A stretch of 64,000 bases of DNA, taken from positions 186,001-250,000 of the forward strand of contig NZ_WNKF01000006.1 in the NCBI RefSeq assembly GCF_010119225.1. Direction: 5' to 3'. Positions 45,034 through 57,427 of the stretch are shown here, piece after piece. This stretch comes from Cyclobacterium roseum. Lineage in GTDB: Bacteria; Bacteroidota; Bacteroidia; Cytophagales; Cyclobacteriaceae. The number at the start of each line of letters is the position of its first letter. The first letter of the stretch is position 1. The translations under genes and the position numbers were made by a program. The notes below the pieces were generated by a model. It searched no databases. It saw only the letters and a program-made list of their open reading frames with translations, and had not been told where the DNA came from.

Positions 45034-46497
45034 TCACCTCCAACGCAAGGGCAGCGTATGTCTGGCTAAGATTCGTTTGGCCTCTTTTTTTACCTCCGGC
45101 AGGGATTGCGCCTTCCAGATTTTTTCTCTGGCCACCCTTGCTGCCTTTTCCGGATCCACGATTGGAAAAGGATAGGTCTCTCCCAGGGTAAACCCCGCCA
45201 TTTGCCCCTCAATCGGGGGCGTTTTCCATGGTTCATGGAAATTGGGAAAGGGCAGCGAGGCCAATTCCGGTACCCATTTCTTAATAAAAACACCCTCAGG
45301 GTCATGCTCTCCGGACTGTTTTATCGGATTGTAAACCCGCACCTGGTTGATTCCCGTCACGCCAGCCTGCATCTGTAATTGTGGATAGTGGATCCCCGGT
45401 TCAAAATCCAAAAATAACTGCGCCAAATGATCCGCTCCCGCTCTCCAGTCCAGATTCAAATGATGCGTAAGGAAAGACACCAACATGGCCCTCATTCTAA
45501 AATTCACATAGCCTGTCTGAATAAGGCAACGCATGCAGGCATCCACCAGCGGTATACCTGTTTTTCCCATTTTCCAGGCCTCCAGCCGCCCGGGATTTTT
45601 TTCATACCCATAGTCCAGAAATCCCCGGTTGATCGGTTCAAATTCCATTCTTTCTTCCATTTCAAATTTCTGAATGAAATGGCAGTGCCATTTCAGCCTG
45701 GATTGGAAATTCCGGATCGGTCCGGTATATTTGCCAGCCTTTCGCAAGGATTCTGCTGCCTGAAAGACCTGCCTTATCGAAAGGTTTCCCCAGGCCAGGT
45801 AAGGGGATAACCGGGAACAACTCCTCCGGCTCGCTTCCGGTTTGCTGATAAAACGGCTATAGTTTTTTACTCTGCCTTCCAGGAAACTTTTTAGGTATTG
45901 ATGCGCTCGGCTCTCCCCTCCTTCTTGCATGTTAACAGGTAAATGCTTCGTACAGTCTACGGATTTCTGCCTCCCTGAAAACTCAGGAAAACCGGGATTC
46001 AAGAAATTTCCCTTTTGCCAGGATGGATCTTCAAGAGGTTGATTCATAAACGTTTCCCACTGAGTGGACCAGCCTTTCCGGTTTTTTCTACCACGCTGAA
46101 CGCCATTTTGTCGCCATTCCTGCCAGATGACCTTATTCTCCAGACAGAAACGTTTCACTTCCTTATCCCGCTGATAGGTGATCGCTACCCCCGTCTCCTG
46201 GTGCGAAAACAATTTATTCAATTGGTAGTGCTGTTGTATATGCTCAAAGGCAGGAATGACTTCCTCATGGAATAGGTAGACTTTGCTCCCTACTACCGCA
46301 AGCGATTGATTCAGGTCGGTCAAACTTTCATAGATAAATTTCCAATGGCGGCTATTGCTTTGAGATGCCTGTACTAAAGAGGGTTCTACAAAATAGACCA
46401 GCAAAATGGGAAGTCCCTCGTCAAGGGCATGCTTCAATGGGGCATGGTCATTAAGCCTAAGGTCTCTTTTAAACCAAACCACATTGATTTTTTCCAT
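45034..46497 (-). CDS. Cryptochrome/photolyase family protein
   Basis: A 487-residue flavoprotein of the photolyase/cryptochrome superfamily, which repairs UV-induced pyrimidine dimers or senses blue light. The N-terminal alpha/beta domain starts [16 protein letters not shown]. The FAD-binding helical domain has [54 protein letters not shown] and then [16 protein letters not shown], where class I photolyases have a W-Q-W-rich block. That difference suggests a distinct subgroup. A longer start at 46515 exists, but the ATG at 46497 begins directly at the conserved domain. It is divergent from a TIGR03643-like gene only 39 bases away. Confidence 0.9.
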   Translation of the reverse strand: MEKINVVWFKRDLRLNDHAPLKHALDEGLPILLVYFVEPSLVQASQSNSRHWKFIYESLTDLNQSLAVVGSKVYLFHEEVIPAFEHIQQHYQLNKLFSHQETGVAITYQRDKEVKRFCLENKVIWQEWRQNGVQRGRKNRKGWSTQWETFMNQPLEDPSWQKGNFLNPGFPEFSGRQKSVDCTKHLPVNMQEGGESRAHQYLKSFLEGRVKNYSRFISKPEASRRSCSRLSPYLAWGNLSIRQVFQAAESLRKAGKYTGPIRNFQSRLKWHCHFIQKFEMEERMEFEPINRGFLDYGYEKNPGRLEAWKMGKTGIPLVDACMRCLIQTGYVNFRMRAMLVSFLTHHLNLDWRAGADHLAQLFLDFEPGIHYPQLQMQAGVTGINQVRVYNPIKQSGEHDPEGVFIKKWVPELASLPFPNFHEPWKTPPIEGQMAGFTLGETYPFPIVDPEKAARVAREKIWKAQSLPEVKKEAKRILARHTLPLRWR

Positions 46498-46536
46498 ATC
46501 CCGAAAACCATACACGGAAAAAAATGTTTATTTATC

Positions 46537-46818
46537 ATGAGCCATCGCCTTAACCTTTCCGCAGAAGAGACAGACCGGGTCATCGAAATGGCCTGGGAAG
46601 ACCGGACCCCTTTCGATGCCATCTACCGGCAATTTAACCTCCCGGAGAAAGACGTAATCAAGCTTATGCGCCGGGAATTAAAAGAAAGCTCCTTCCGAAT
46701 GTGGAGAAAAAGGGTACAAAACAGAGCTACCAAGCACCAAAAGCTTATTGGAGCAACCGGAAGCACCCGATTTAAGTCAACCCGCCAAAAAAGCATTAGC
46801 AATAACCAGATCACCTAA
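46537..46818 (+). CDS. TIGR03643 family small protein
   Basis: A 93-residue protein rich in Arg, Lys, Trp and Met. The block MSHRLNLSAEETDRVIEMAW, then FDAIYRQFNLPEKDV and RRELKESSFRMWRKRVQNR, matches the TIGR03643 family, which is found mainly in marine bacteria and has no known function. The EKDVIKLMRREL helix and its surroundings look like a helix-turn-helix, so DNA binding is possible but unproven. A start further upstream (46429) would lie inside the photolyase gene, so the ATG at 46537 is chosen. The basic C-terminal tail is likely flexible. Confidence 0.78.
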   Translation: MSHRLNLSAEETDRVIEMAWEDRTPFDAIYRQFNLPEKDVIKLMRRELKESSFRMWRKRVQNRATKHQKLIGATGSTRFKSTRQKSISNNQIT

Positions 46819-46849
46819 GCTCCGATGGTCCTGATTGGACGGCTCCACC

Positions 46850-49040
<2,191 letters not shown>

Positions 49041-51146
49041 TTGAAAGTGATTTTAAATTTTAAACTATTTTTTCTGACCGCAACCACTTTAGCTGTTTTG
49101 TGGTCCCATTTTTCTTTCGGTCAAAGAGAAGCGATTGATGCCATCAAAGCCAAAATCGATTCGATAGAAAACAAGGAAAATTTTACTCCAGACAAACCTT
49201 ATATTGATTTCATCAATCATTTGGGAGAATTATACTATAATTTAAATCCTGACAGCACTTTCCTGTTGGGAATGAAAAGCCTGGAAGCCAGCGAAAAGGC
49301 GGAATACACCGAGGGTATCATAGATGCTTATCGTAACATCGGTGCTTACCATAATCTTCTTGGTGAGTACGATCAGGCTATGGGGTTCTTTGAGGAAGGC
49401 CTGCAATTATCCGAAAAAACCCAATATTGGCGAGGCATGGCCAATATATACAATAGTATTGGACTAAACTATTACGAACGGGGGCTTTTGGAGGAGTCAG
49501 TGACGGCCTATCTCCGGGCGCTGGAAATAAAAGAGCAACATTTGTCAGAAAACGAACAAAGCAAGACGCTCAGTAACCTTGGGTTGGTTTTTTTGGATTT
49601 AGGAGACTTTGAGAAGGCCTTGAGCTACCACAATAGGGCGTTGGAAATTCGCAAACAAATCCAGAATGTACCCGGAATAGCCTATTCAATGGCCAATATT
49701 GGGGACGTGTACAAAGAAAATGGAGCGCTGGAAAAATCGCTTCAAAACTACCAGGCTTCCCTGCAAATTGGGGAGGATATTGACAACAGGCAATTGGTTT
49801 CCGTTTGTCACTTTAACATCGGGGATATCTACCTGAAGCAGGAGAAATTTGAGCAGGCGCTTTTTCATTTAGAAACCGCCCTGGAGCTGGATACAGAAAG
49901 AAATGACAAAGTAGGTATTTCATACGATCTATTAGGAATCGGCGAAACCCAAATGAAGCTGGGAAACTTAACCACAGCCAAAAAAACCATTGAGGAAGGT
50001 CTCGAAGTGGCATTGGAAAGCCATTTGAAAGATGAAGTACAGAAGGCTCATTTGTTGCTAAGTGAACTGTATGAAAGAGAAAACAATCCCTCAGAGGCCT
50101 TGTATCATTTTAAATTACACAAAACGTATCAGGATAGTATCTTGAATGAAGGCACTAAAGTAGAAATACAAAAGCTAACAACCGAATACGCGCTGGCAAA
50201 AAGGGAAGCCGAATTCCTTCAGGCGCAGCGGGAAACGGAGCTTCAAAATGAAACCAGAATGGAACAGCGACTGCGTACCGGTGTGACGATCATTCTAATA
50301 ATTCTGTTAATTGCCTTTTTTATAGCACTGCGATCGATCAAATCCCAGGTGAAAGCCAGGGAGATCGTCACAAAGCAAAAAAATGAATTGGAAAAGCTGA
50401 ATAAAAAGATCTTACTGCAAAAAAATGAGATCGAGAAAGTAGCTAACCAAATGTTCGAGGTTAACCAGACGAAGGATAAATTATTTAGCATCGTTGGTCA
50501 TGATTTAAAAAGCCCCATCAACAGCTTGAAAGGGCTCATGCAATACGTAGTGGACGAAAAACTGACCCAGGAAGAGTTCCTTTTAGTGTCCGCGCAATTG
50601 AGAAATGAAGTAGAACAGGTTCATTTCACCCTAATTAATCTGCTCCACTGGGCTAAAGGACAAATGAAGGGCATCGTTACCGAAACGGAAAAAGTATCCA
50701 TCAATAAAATTCTAAAGGAAATAATGAGTCTTTACAAACCGGTATCGGAGGCGAAAGACATCAGCATCACCGATAATCTCGAAGCCCACACGGACTGTCT
50801 GGTAGATCGTGAGCAATGCAACCTGATTTTGAGAAACCTGATCAATAATGCGCTGAAATTCACCAATCGAGGAGGTAACATTTCTATCAGTAGTAAAAAA
50901 GTGGATGATTCCTATTGGGAAATCTCCATTCAAGACGATGGGATAGGCATAGATAGTCAGACGCTGGCCAAAATATTTACTCCGGGCTTAAAGGAAAAAA
51001 ACCGGTATGGCACCGCGGGAGAAAAAGGTACCGGACTGGGACTTCAGCTAACCAAGGACTTTGTCAAAATCAATGGCGGAGATATTCAGGTAGAAAGTGA
51101 GTTGGGTAAAGGGAGTACCTTTACCTTCACCCTGCCAATCGCTTAA
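49041..51146 (+). CDS. TPR-domain sensor histidine kinase
   Basis: A 701-residue kinase typical of Bacteroidota. It has a signal segment (about 1-28), six or more tetratricopeptide repeats (about 60-370, such as AMGFFEEGLQLSEKTQYWRGMANIYNSIG-type units) in the periplasm, a coiled coil, one membrane segment (about 411-431), a second coiled coil, a dimerisation helix with His487 in SIVGHDLKSPINS, and an HATPase domain with N, G1 and G2 boxes (LILRNLINNALKFTN, DDGIGID, GTGLGLQLT). The start is TTG directly after a stop; a GTG two codons later is the other option. No response regulator is adjacent, so it is an orphan. Confidence 0.9.
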   Translation: MKVILNFKLFFLTATTLAVLWSHFSFGQREAIDAIKAKIDSIENKENFTPDKPYIDFINHLGELYYNLNPDSTFLLGMKSLEASEKAEYTEGIIDAYRNIGAYHNLLGEYDQAMGFFEEGLQLSEKTQYWRGMANIYNSIGLNYYERGLLEESVTAYLRALEIKEQHLSENEQSKTLSNLGLVFLDLGDFEKALSYHNRALEIRKQIQNVPGIAYSMANIGDVYKENGALEKSLQNYQASLQIGEDIDNRQLVSVCHFNIGDIYLKQEKFEQALFHLETALELDTERNDKVGISYDLLGIGETQMKLGNLTTAKKTIEEGLEVALESHLKDEVQKAHLLLSELYERENNPSEALYHFKLHKTYQDSILNEGTKVEIQKLTTEYALAKREAEFLQAQRETELQNETRMEQRLRTGVTIILIILLIAFFIALRSIKSQVKAREIVTKQKNELEKLNKKILLQKNEIEKVANQMFEVNQTKDKLFSIVGHDLKSPINSLKGLMQYVVDEKLTQEEFLLVSAQLRNEVEQVHFTLINLLHWAKGQMKGIVTETEKVSINKILKEIMSLYKPVSEAKDISITDNLEAHTDCLVDREQCNLILRNLINNALKFTNRGGNISISSKKVDDSYWEISIQDDGIGIDSQTLAKIFTPGLKEKNRYGTAGEKGTGLGLQLTKDFVKINGGDIQVESELGKGSTFTFTLPIA

Positions 51147-51255
51147 CCTGCAGGTATTAATTCTTCCAGGGTAAATTGCTAATTTGAATTATTTTTCCTT
51201 TATTTATTTAAAGAGTTATGTTAGACCAAAAACCACCCTGTTATTTTCAAACTAA

Positions 51256-51286
51256 TTGAAAAACGCGGTTTTCTCAGTTAATTTCG
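51256..51286 (+). promoter_or_regulatory. Bacteroidota-type promoter for the small receptor-like gene
   Basis: TTG at 51256-51258, a 20-base spacer and TAATTTCG at 51279-51286 match the consensus except for one base. The ATG is at 51344. Confidence 0.45.
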
Positions 51287-51343
51287 TGCCGCGGGCATTC
51301 ATTAACACCGCAAATCCAAATAAATAATCTAAACCCGAATGAC

Positions 51344-52003
51344 ATGAGCGACAGTTCCTTCAAAGCCTTTAAAATCAAGATAGCCATCGCTTTATCCTTG
51401 GTTTTATTTTTAATTTTTGCAAAAAGTCTGGTCGATAAAAGTAACGTGGATGAGTTGGAGGCTTCCTTTGTGACGGTTTATGAAGACAGATTGGTGGTTC
51501 AGGATTATATTTTTAATATCACTGAGTTACTTTTCAGAATGCGCCTGCTGGTTGCCAATACGGAATCGCTGGATCAGTACCTTTCTGTCAAAAACCAGGT
51601 AATGGACTATCATGAACAGATCCTGAATATTATAGCGGATTTTGAAAAAACCCACCTCACCCCGAAAGAGGCCGAGTACTTACAGGAATTTAAGCGCCTG
51701 GTCGCCGACAAGCTGGAGATTGAAAGCTACTTTACCGATTTGGAAAAGTCCGAACAGAATTACCAAACAAGCGTTGGTAAATTCAATACCGATTTTGAGC
51801 GGGTGTTTTATGACCTTCGAGAGCTATCAAAAATTCAGCTGAGAGAGGGCGAAAAACTCACGAATCTCAGTTACCGGATTAAAGCCCGATCTGATATTTG
51901 GCTTCAATTTGAATATGCGGTGCTATTTGTACTTTTGATCATCATTAGCATGTTGATTTATTCCTCCAGGGGCATCGAGAAAAAAGGGAGCTATTCAAAA
52001 TAA
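51344..52003 (+). CDS. Small membrane protein resembling a four-helix-bundle sensor
   Basis: A 219-residue protein with one membrane segment near each end (about 12-28 and 190-209) and a helical, heptad-rich region between them that should face the periplasm. This is the layout of the four-helix-bundle ligand domains of chemoreceptors and kinases, but there is no HAMP, kinase or methyl-accepting domain; the last ten residues are a short basic tail. It has its own promoter and follows the orphan TPR-kinase. It may be a stand-alone sensor or scaffold; function unknown. Confidence 0.7.
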   Translation: MSDSSFKAFKIKIAIALSLVLFLIFAKSLVDKSNVDELEASFVTVYEDRLVVQDYIFNITELLFRMRLLVANTESLDQYLSVKNQVMDYHEQILNIIADFEKTHLTPKEAEYLQEFKRLVADKLEIESYFTDLEKSEQNYQTSVGKFNTDFERVFYDLRELSKIQLREGEKLTNLSYRIKARSDIWLQFEYAVLFVLLIIISMLIYSSRGIEKKGSYSK

Positions 52004-52012
52004 CTTGAAACC

Positions 52013-53491
52013 CTACCTTTTATTCGCCCAGGCGGAAAGCAGAAATCCAACGAAGAAAATAACCAAGGTACCAAAAACAATGGTGAGGTTTGCATGAAAA
52101 GGGCTCCTGAAAGCCATGCCTTTTTCAAAGATAACCGGCGACAAGCTCATCCAGCCGATAAGCAACACTCCTAAAACCACTCCGATAGCGGCATATTTTC
52201 TTCGAATGTTTCTACCAATATAGCCCAACAAAAACAATCCTAAAATACCTCCGCTAAATATCGCCGATAGTGCCCACCAGGCATCCAAGGCACTTTCTAC
52301 CCCGTTAAAGGCGATGGCAATCAGAATGCTCAGACTACCCATTACCAAAGATGCGATAACCAACACCTTCATTTCGGACTTTTCAGGAAGATCCGGTAAA
52401 AGGTATTTTTTAATATGATCCGTCAAAATAATGGTTGCCGAGCTGTTAATACTGGTTGAAATGGTACTCATACCAGCCGCAAAAATGGAGGCAATCAGCA
52501 AGCCGGTCATGCCAATGGGTAAGCCATTGACAATAAAATAAGGAAATACCTTGTCAGCGTGCTCACTCCCGCTAAAATCTTCTGGTAGCAATCCCGGCAT
52601 GGCTTGGTAATAGGCAAACAAAGCCGTACCAATAAAGAAAAACAACAGGGAAACCGGCACATAAAGCAAACTGCCCAACAAGGTGGATTTCACCGCTTCC
52701 TTGTCAGTTTTGGCACTGAGGTAACGCTGTACATAGTTTTGGTCCACCCCGAAATTCTGTAAGTTGATAAACAGGCCGTAGATTAGAATGACCCAAAAAG
52801 TAGCTTCAGAAAGGCTAAATCCAAAACTCCCTAAACTAAACTTATTATTTTCCGAAGCGATGGTAAAAACCTGCCCGGGACCTTCCGGCATGGAGAAAAA
52901 GATGATCCCCAAACAGGCAAGAGCACCGGAAATCAAAATGATTCCCTGTATGGCATCTGTCCAGATAACGGCTTCAAAACCACCCATTATCGCATAAATC
53001 AATACGCTGATACCGGTTATCACAATGATGACCGGAATACTCCAACCAAAAAGCACATTCATGGGCAATGCCAGCAAATACATAATCGCGCCCATTCTGG
53101 CCAATTGGGTTAACAAATAACAGATGGAAGCATAAGTTCTGGCCCAACTACCAAACTTGGTTTCCAGGTAGTAATAGGCAGAGGGGCTTTTTATACCCCG
53201 GTAAAGCGGTACAAAAAATTTAACGGCAAGAATAGCCGCGATGGGAATGGAAAGACTAAAAACAAACCCATTCCAGTTGGAAAGGTAAGCATTTCCCGGC
53301 AAAGCCAGGAAACTGATACTGCTGACAAAAGTAGCGAAGATGGACATGCCAATCGCCCAGGAAGGAAGCTTCCCTCCTCCGGTAATAAAATCATTTGAGG
53401 TCCGCTTTTTGAAATAAAAAGAGGCCCCAAACAGTACAATGGCCAGCATGTACACTAAAAAAACAATTAAATCAATAATGGGGAGATTCAT
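52013..53491 (-). CDS. Sodium:solute symporter (SSS family)
   Basis: A 492-residue symporter with about thirteen membrane segments, related to the sialic acid, glucose and proline transporters of the SSS family. Family features include GGGKLPSWAIGMSIFATFVSSISFL at the N-terminus, whose serine/threonine pattern includes the sodium site, the GGFEAVIWTDAIQGIILI block and ASIFAAGMSTISTSINS. It is the last gene of the sugar operon, 23 bases after the aldolase gene, so it probably brings in the sugar or sugar acid that the operon degrades. Confidence 0.92.
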   Translation of the reverse strand: MNLPIIDLIVFLVYMLAIVLFGASFYFKKRTSNDFITGGGKLPSWAIGMSIFATFVSSISFLALPGNAYLSNWNGFVFSLSIPIAAILAVKFFVPLYRGIKSPSAYYYLETKFGSWARTYASICYLLTQLARMGAIMYLLALPMNVLFGWSIPVIIVITGISVLIYAIMGGFEAVIWTDAIQGIILISGALACLGIIFFSMPEGPGQVFTIASENNKFSLGSFGFSLSEATFWVILIYGLFINLQNFGVDQNYVQRYLSAKTDKEAVKSTLLGSLLYVPVSLLFFFIGTALFAYYQAMPGLLPEDFSGSEHADKVFPYFIVNGLPIGMTGLLIASIFAAGMSTISTSINSSATIILTDHIKKYLLPDLPEKSEMKVLVIASLVMGSLSILIAIAFNGVESALDAWWALSAIFSGGILGLFLLGYIGRNIRRKYAAIGVVLGVLLIGWMSLSPVIFEKGMAFRSPFHANLTIVFGTLVIFFVGFLLSAWANKR

Positions 53492-53514
53492 CCTTTACCT
53501 ATCTTTTATATTCC

Positions 53515-54453
53515 TTATTTCGTTTGACCATAGCTAAAAGCACCCAATCGGGGGAGTTTTTCTTTAATTTCCTGGAACTGCTCTGCCTCAAAAGGTGTCA
53601 GGGGAAATGCGAGGTGACCATTGCCATACCCCAACACGTTCATACCTGCTTTCAGGCCTTTTAGAAAACTCGACCCGTAGCTACCCAAACTGTATATTTC
53701 CGCTGAAATTTCCATAACCATCGCTTGCAGGCGGGCGACTTCGGGTAAATCACCCTTTTCTGCCGCTTGAAATAGATCCACATATAATTTTGGAAACATA
53801 TTCGCTCCTCCACTAACGCCACCATGTCCCCCCATTAAAACCGAGGAGGCCAACATCTCTTCCGGTCCTACCAACAAAGTAAATTCAGGTTTGTCCCGGA
53901 AAGCATAAACCATGGCATTGAAATAAACCGCCTGGCCTGAGCTATCCTTTAATCCCAAAATATTTGGATGCCTGGAAAGTGTCTGAACCGTGTCCTGTTG
54001 GAGCATGGTTTTAGTATGAGAGGGCATGTTGTATAGGTACAGTGGAAGCGGCAGCTCATCGGCCAGCTTTTGGAAATAAGCTACAATTTCTTTTTCTCCC
54101 AGCCCGTAGTAATATGGGGGTGCGGCCACCACGGCATCCGCACCGGCATCCCGGGCGACACCAGCCAGCCGCAGGCTTTCATGAAAAGAGGTATCCGTCA
54201 CTCCCACCAGCACAGGAACTTTTTCATTTACTTCCTTACAGGTGAATGAAATCAATTCCCTTCTCAACTCATAGGATATATTGGTGCATTCCCCCGTGGT
54301 GCCCAGAATAAATATTCCATGCACCCCTCCTTCCAGCAGGTGGTTGATCAGTTTGGAAGTACCCCCCAGATCCAGCTGGGTATCATCTAATAGCAAGGTC
54401 GCCATCGGGGGAACAATACCCCTGAGCGGCTGTTTTTTTAAATCTCTTTGCAT
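53515..54453 (-). CDS. DHDPS/N-acetylneuraminate lyase family aldolase
   Basis: A 312-residue class I aldolase of the DapA/NanA family. The Schiff-base lysine is Lys169 in ILGLKDSSG, the catalytic tyrosine is Tyr141 in LYNMP, and the carboxylate-binding motif is GTTGEC (51-56). Members cleave or form 2-keto acids such as N-acetylneuraminate, dihydrodipicolinate or 2-keto-3-deoxy sugar acids. A DapA role is unlikely in this setting, next to a symporter and sugar enzymes; a 2-keto-3-deoxy-sugar-acid or sialic-acid aldolase is more likely. The sequence does not settle which one. Confidence 0.88.
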   Translation of the reverse strand: MQRDLKKQPLRGIVPPMATLLLDDTQLDLGGTSKLINHLLEGGVHGIFILGTTGECTNISYELRRELISFTCKEVNEKVPVLVGVTDTSFHESLRLAGVARDAGADAVVAAPPYYYGLGEKEIVAYFQKLADELPLPLYLYNMPSHTKTMLQQDTVQTLSRHPNILGLKDSSGQAVYFNAMVYAFRDKPEFTLLVGPEEMLASSVLMGGHGGVSGGANMFPKLYVDLFQAAEKGDLPEVARLQAMVMEISAEIYSLGSYGSSFLKGLKAGMNVLGYGNGHLAFPLTPFEAEQFQEIKEKLPRLGAFSYGQTK

Positions 54454-54517
54454 TTTTTGCGTTTACTACTGAATTTTTCCGATTAAAAGTAAAGGACGAA
54501 CGATCCGGAAATTAAAA

Positions 54518-55699
54518 TTAAATTTTAGCAGGATCAATGACCACATATTTTACGGATATCCGGTCATAAGTATAGGTAATGTGCACCTTCCCATCGGTAC
54601 TTTGGATTATCGCCGGGTAGCTGTAACCAGCATTATTGGGTTCATTTTCCAGCGTCATGAACGGATTCCAGGTTTTTCCATCGTCGGAAATGGCCAGGTT
54701 TAGGATGTTTCTGCCTTTAGGCTCCTCACCTTCCTTCGTACTGTGATTGTACACCAAAAGGTGTCGACCATCAGCCAGGGTCACCGCATCGGTTCCGGAG
54801 TTAGGGTTAGGCAGGGAAGTGGCTGCCATTTCCGACCAGCTTTGCCCCTGATCATCCGACCAGCTTTCGGCAATTACATCCTGCCGGGTCCTGCACAGCA
54901 CCTGCAGCCTGCCATCTTCGTGAATCAATACGCTTGGTTGTATGGCGTCAAAGGTCTCCCCGTCATTAATCGGCCCCACTACCTGCCAGGTCTCCCCCTG
55001 ATCTTTGCTGATTTCAAAATGTACCTGCCAGAAAACATCCCCATCCCGCTCTCTCTCAATACTGGAGGGGTTGATAATGGTGCCGTCAGGTAATTGTACC
55101 GGTTTGTTTTTTACCGGACCCAACAGGGGCCCTATAGCAGGATCCTCACCCAATTTAACCGGATCGGACCAGGTCTTTCCATTATCCTCCGACGTAATCA
55201 GCATGCCCCACCATTCTCTGGGGGTGGGACCTACCTTGTAAAATAACATCAAAGGCCCTTCCTGTGGCTGGAAAAGGACCGGATTCCAGCATGGATACCG
55301 TAGGGTATCATTCTGAACCCCATTGACCACCTCTTCCGGCCAGGTCCACTCCCCATTTTCCAGGTGACTTACCCGAATACCCACATCGGGATTTCGCTCA
55401 TGGGTCCCGGAAAAAAAAGCAGCCACGATACCCTCCTCCGTTTCCACCAATGTGGAGGCGTGCACCTGTGGAGTAGGTCTGTCATCCAGCGGATAGATCA
55501 ACTCCGAATGTAGCAGTGCTCCTTCTCCTACCGTTGCTTTCTCTGGCAAATAATAGTTACCGGTGATGTCATTTGGTTTTTTGGCATCCTGATTATCGGA
55601 TTGGGAGCTACTCTTTTCTCCTCCACAGCCAGCGATTGTCAGGGCTGTAAAAAAAAGGCCTGCAACCGGTGCGTAGTTCAATTTTGTTCTATTCCACAT
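54518..55699 (-). CDS. Sialidase-fold (BNR) lipoprotein
   Basis: A 393-residue protein with a lipoprotein signal ending at Cys25 (TIAGCGG). The body is a six-bladed propeller of the sialidase superfamily with four or more Asp-box repeats: SEDNGKTWSDP, SKDQGETWQVV, SDDQGQSWSEM and SDDGKTWNPF. Proteins of this BNR group include true sialidases but also glycosidases for other acidic or deoxy sugars, so the substrate is open. Its first 22 bases overlap the upstream isomerase gene, showing close coupling. It should sit on the periplasmic or outer face of a membrane. Confidence 0.83.
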   Translation of the reverse strand: MWNRTKLNYAPVAGLFFTALTIAGCGGEKSSSQSDNQDAKKPNDITGNYYLPEKATVGEGALLHSELIYPLDDRPTPQVHASTLVETEEGIVAAFFSGTHERNPDVGIRVSHLENGEWTWPEEVVNGVQNDTLRYPCWNPVLFQPQEGPLMLFYKVGPTPREWWGMLITSEDNGKTWSDPVKLGEDPAIGPLLGPVKNKPVQLPDGTIINPSSIERERDGDVFWQVHFEISKDQGETWQVVGPINDGETFDAIQPSVLIHEDGRLQVLCRTRQDVIAESWSDDQGQSWSEMAATSLPNPNSGTDAVTLADGRHLLVYNHSTKEGEEPKGRNILNLAISDDGKTWNPFMTLENEPNNAGYSYPAIIQSTDGKVHITYTYDRISVKYVVIDPAKI

Positions 55700-57285
55700 A
55701 ATGCTGTTTTTATTCCAAGTTCGTCCATTGCGGCAGCTTTTGCCATACAGGCCGCTTTTGCTTCTTCTTTAGTGGGGGCATACACCACCTGTATATGATT
55801 AGCTTTGTGTCTGCCCATCATTTGATCCCGGCTAACTCCATCCAATACTCCATGCATGATGGGCCATTGGGGCGTGGTCATTTCCCACCTTCTTTGGGTT
55901 TCATCTGCGGGCAATTCCACTACTTTTCCGGTTCCCAAATCGCAGTGCAGCCGGTCATTCATGATATACACCCTGCTCCACACGATGTGGCCCGGCTTGC
56001 TGATCCCCTTGAGACTCCCACCGCCCAGGTGAAAGTACATGGGAGGTTGGCGTTCGCTACTCGCTCCCCGGTACCCATCAATAAAATGGGAGGCCGGAGC
56101 AGCACCCGAGATCAAAAACACCCAAACAAATTCATCTTTGCCTTCGATGCTGTATTCCTCGCCGTATCTCAAGTCATGCAAGGTATTATCGCCTTCCAAT
56201 CCCAATTTTTCCCATAGTCGGTAAGTAAGCAGGCTATCTAATCCGGCACATTCGTCTACCTCATTAAAATGGGGCAGGGCCTTTCCGGGTATGATTTCCC
56301 GGCCGTCCTTAGTGAATACGGGGGGCCTTTCGGTCGTATTTAGAAGTCCCTCTGCCAGATCACTGGCAGGAGCTAGATCCTTTAGCCCTTGCTGGTATTG
56401 AATGCCAATTGTATCGCAACCAAATTCATCAGCCAGCCGCAGGGCAGCAATATACATTTTACACTGTTCCAGCGTCTGCTCCCGGGTTAATTCTGATTTC
56501 GGATCGGTTCCCCAGGAAAAAGTCATTCCCCGGTCTAAAAGCCAATCCAGTACTGCGTTTGCCTCCACTTCCGTCACGGTTTTCATCGCTGCATATAAGG
56601 TGGATTGGCTCAATCGCTCCTTAAAAATCCCCGTAGCATGTAACAAATGATCCGGTATGATGGCATTGAACATGCCCATACAGCCCTCATCAAACACACC
56701 CATAATGGCTTTTCTTTGTTTAAACTCCCGGGCAAAAAGACGACCTGTTTCCAGGGCTTGTGCCAGAGCTGTAACTGAGGGGTCAAAATCTCTTACATGA
56801 CGAATATCGTGCACCACGTTTCCGGAATGAATCCATTCCTTCAGCCCTTTAAGAAAAAAATTATCCGTGAAGTCCCTACTCCATAGCGTGGAATACGAAA
56901 CCCCTGCTTTCGTTAGCGAACCGTTTAGATTCAGCATACCCACCAGGCCAGGCCATTGCCCTTCCCAGTTGGCCACTGTCAAGATCGGCCCCTTATGCGT
57001 GGTGAGTCCGGCTAATACGTGATGTGAGTATTGCCAGACGCTTTCCGCCACGACCAGTGGCTTTCCGGGATCCAGTTCCCGAAAGACCTGCATGCCCATT
57101 TTCTGGGAATCTATGAAACCATGCTTTTTGTTTTCATCGTATGGGTGGGCACGGATTACCGTAACCCCCAGGTCGCTGAAAACCCTATTTAGACGGGATT
57201 CCATGGCTTCCTGCGCCTGCCAACAGGTTTGGTTAGCAGATAATCTCAAATCTCCACTTGCAATCAGGTAAACTTCTTGTATCAT
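55678..57285 (-). CDS. L-fucose/arabinose isomerase-like protein
   Basis: A 535-residue cytoplasmic protein of the L-fucose isomerase-like superfamily, which turns aldoses into ketoses with a divalent metal. An N-terminal VYLIASGDLRLSANQ region is followed by the FucI-like blocks NWEGQWPGLVGMLNLNGSLT, FDEGCMGM and ALPHFNEVDECAGLDSLL, where the Glu and Asp correspond to metal-binding positions of FucI. The C-terminal domain has the HFIDGYRG and HIQVVYAP segments. The ATG at 57285, preceded by AGGGG, is chosen over a longer frame from 57342. The sugar is unknown; no fuculokinase or FucA aldolase accompanies it. Confidence 0.72.
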   Translation of the reverse strand: MIQEVYLIASGDLRLSANQTCWQAQEAMESRLNRVFSDLGVTVIRAHPYDENKKHGFIDSQKMGMQVFRELDPGKPLVVAESVWQYSHHVLAGLTTHKGPILTVANWEGQWPGLVGMLNLNGSLTKAGVSYSTLWSRDFTDNFFLKGLKEWIHSGNVVHDIRHVRDFDPSVTALAQALETGRLFAREFKQRKAIMGVFDEGCMGMFNAIIPDHLLHATGIFKERLSQSTLYAAMKTVTEVEANAVLDWLLDRGMTFSWGTDPKSELTREQTLEQCKMYIAALRLADEFGCDTIGIQYQQGLKDLAPASDLAEGLLNTTERPPVFTKDGREIIPGKALPHFNEVDECAGLDSLLTYRLWEKLGLEGDNTLHDLRYGEEYSIEGKDEFVWVFLISGAAPASHFIDGYRGASSERQPPMYFHLGGGSLKGISKPGHIVWSRVYIMNDRLHCDLGTGKVVELPADETQRRWEMTTPQWPIMHGVLDGVSRDQMMGRHKANHIQVVYAPTKEEAKAACMAKAAAMDELGIKTALCGIEQN

Positions 57286-57427
57286 TATCCCCTGGTATTT
57301 TAGGTTTTGCTGGTTACTATTTTTTGGCTGGCAAAGCGGCATTTGTAGGCTTCGCCTGTAGAGTATTACTTAGGTTTCTTTCAATCAGGCCCATTCATGA
57401 TCAAAAAAAATGCAGCCGGGCATTCCT

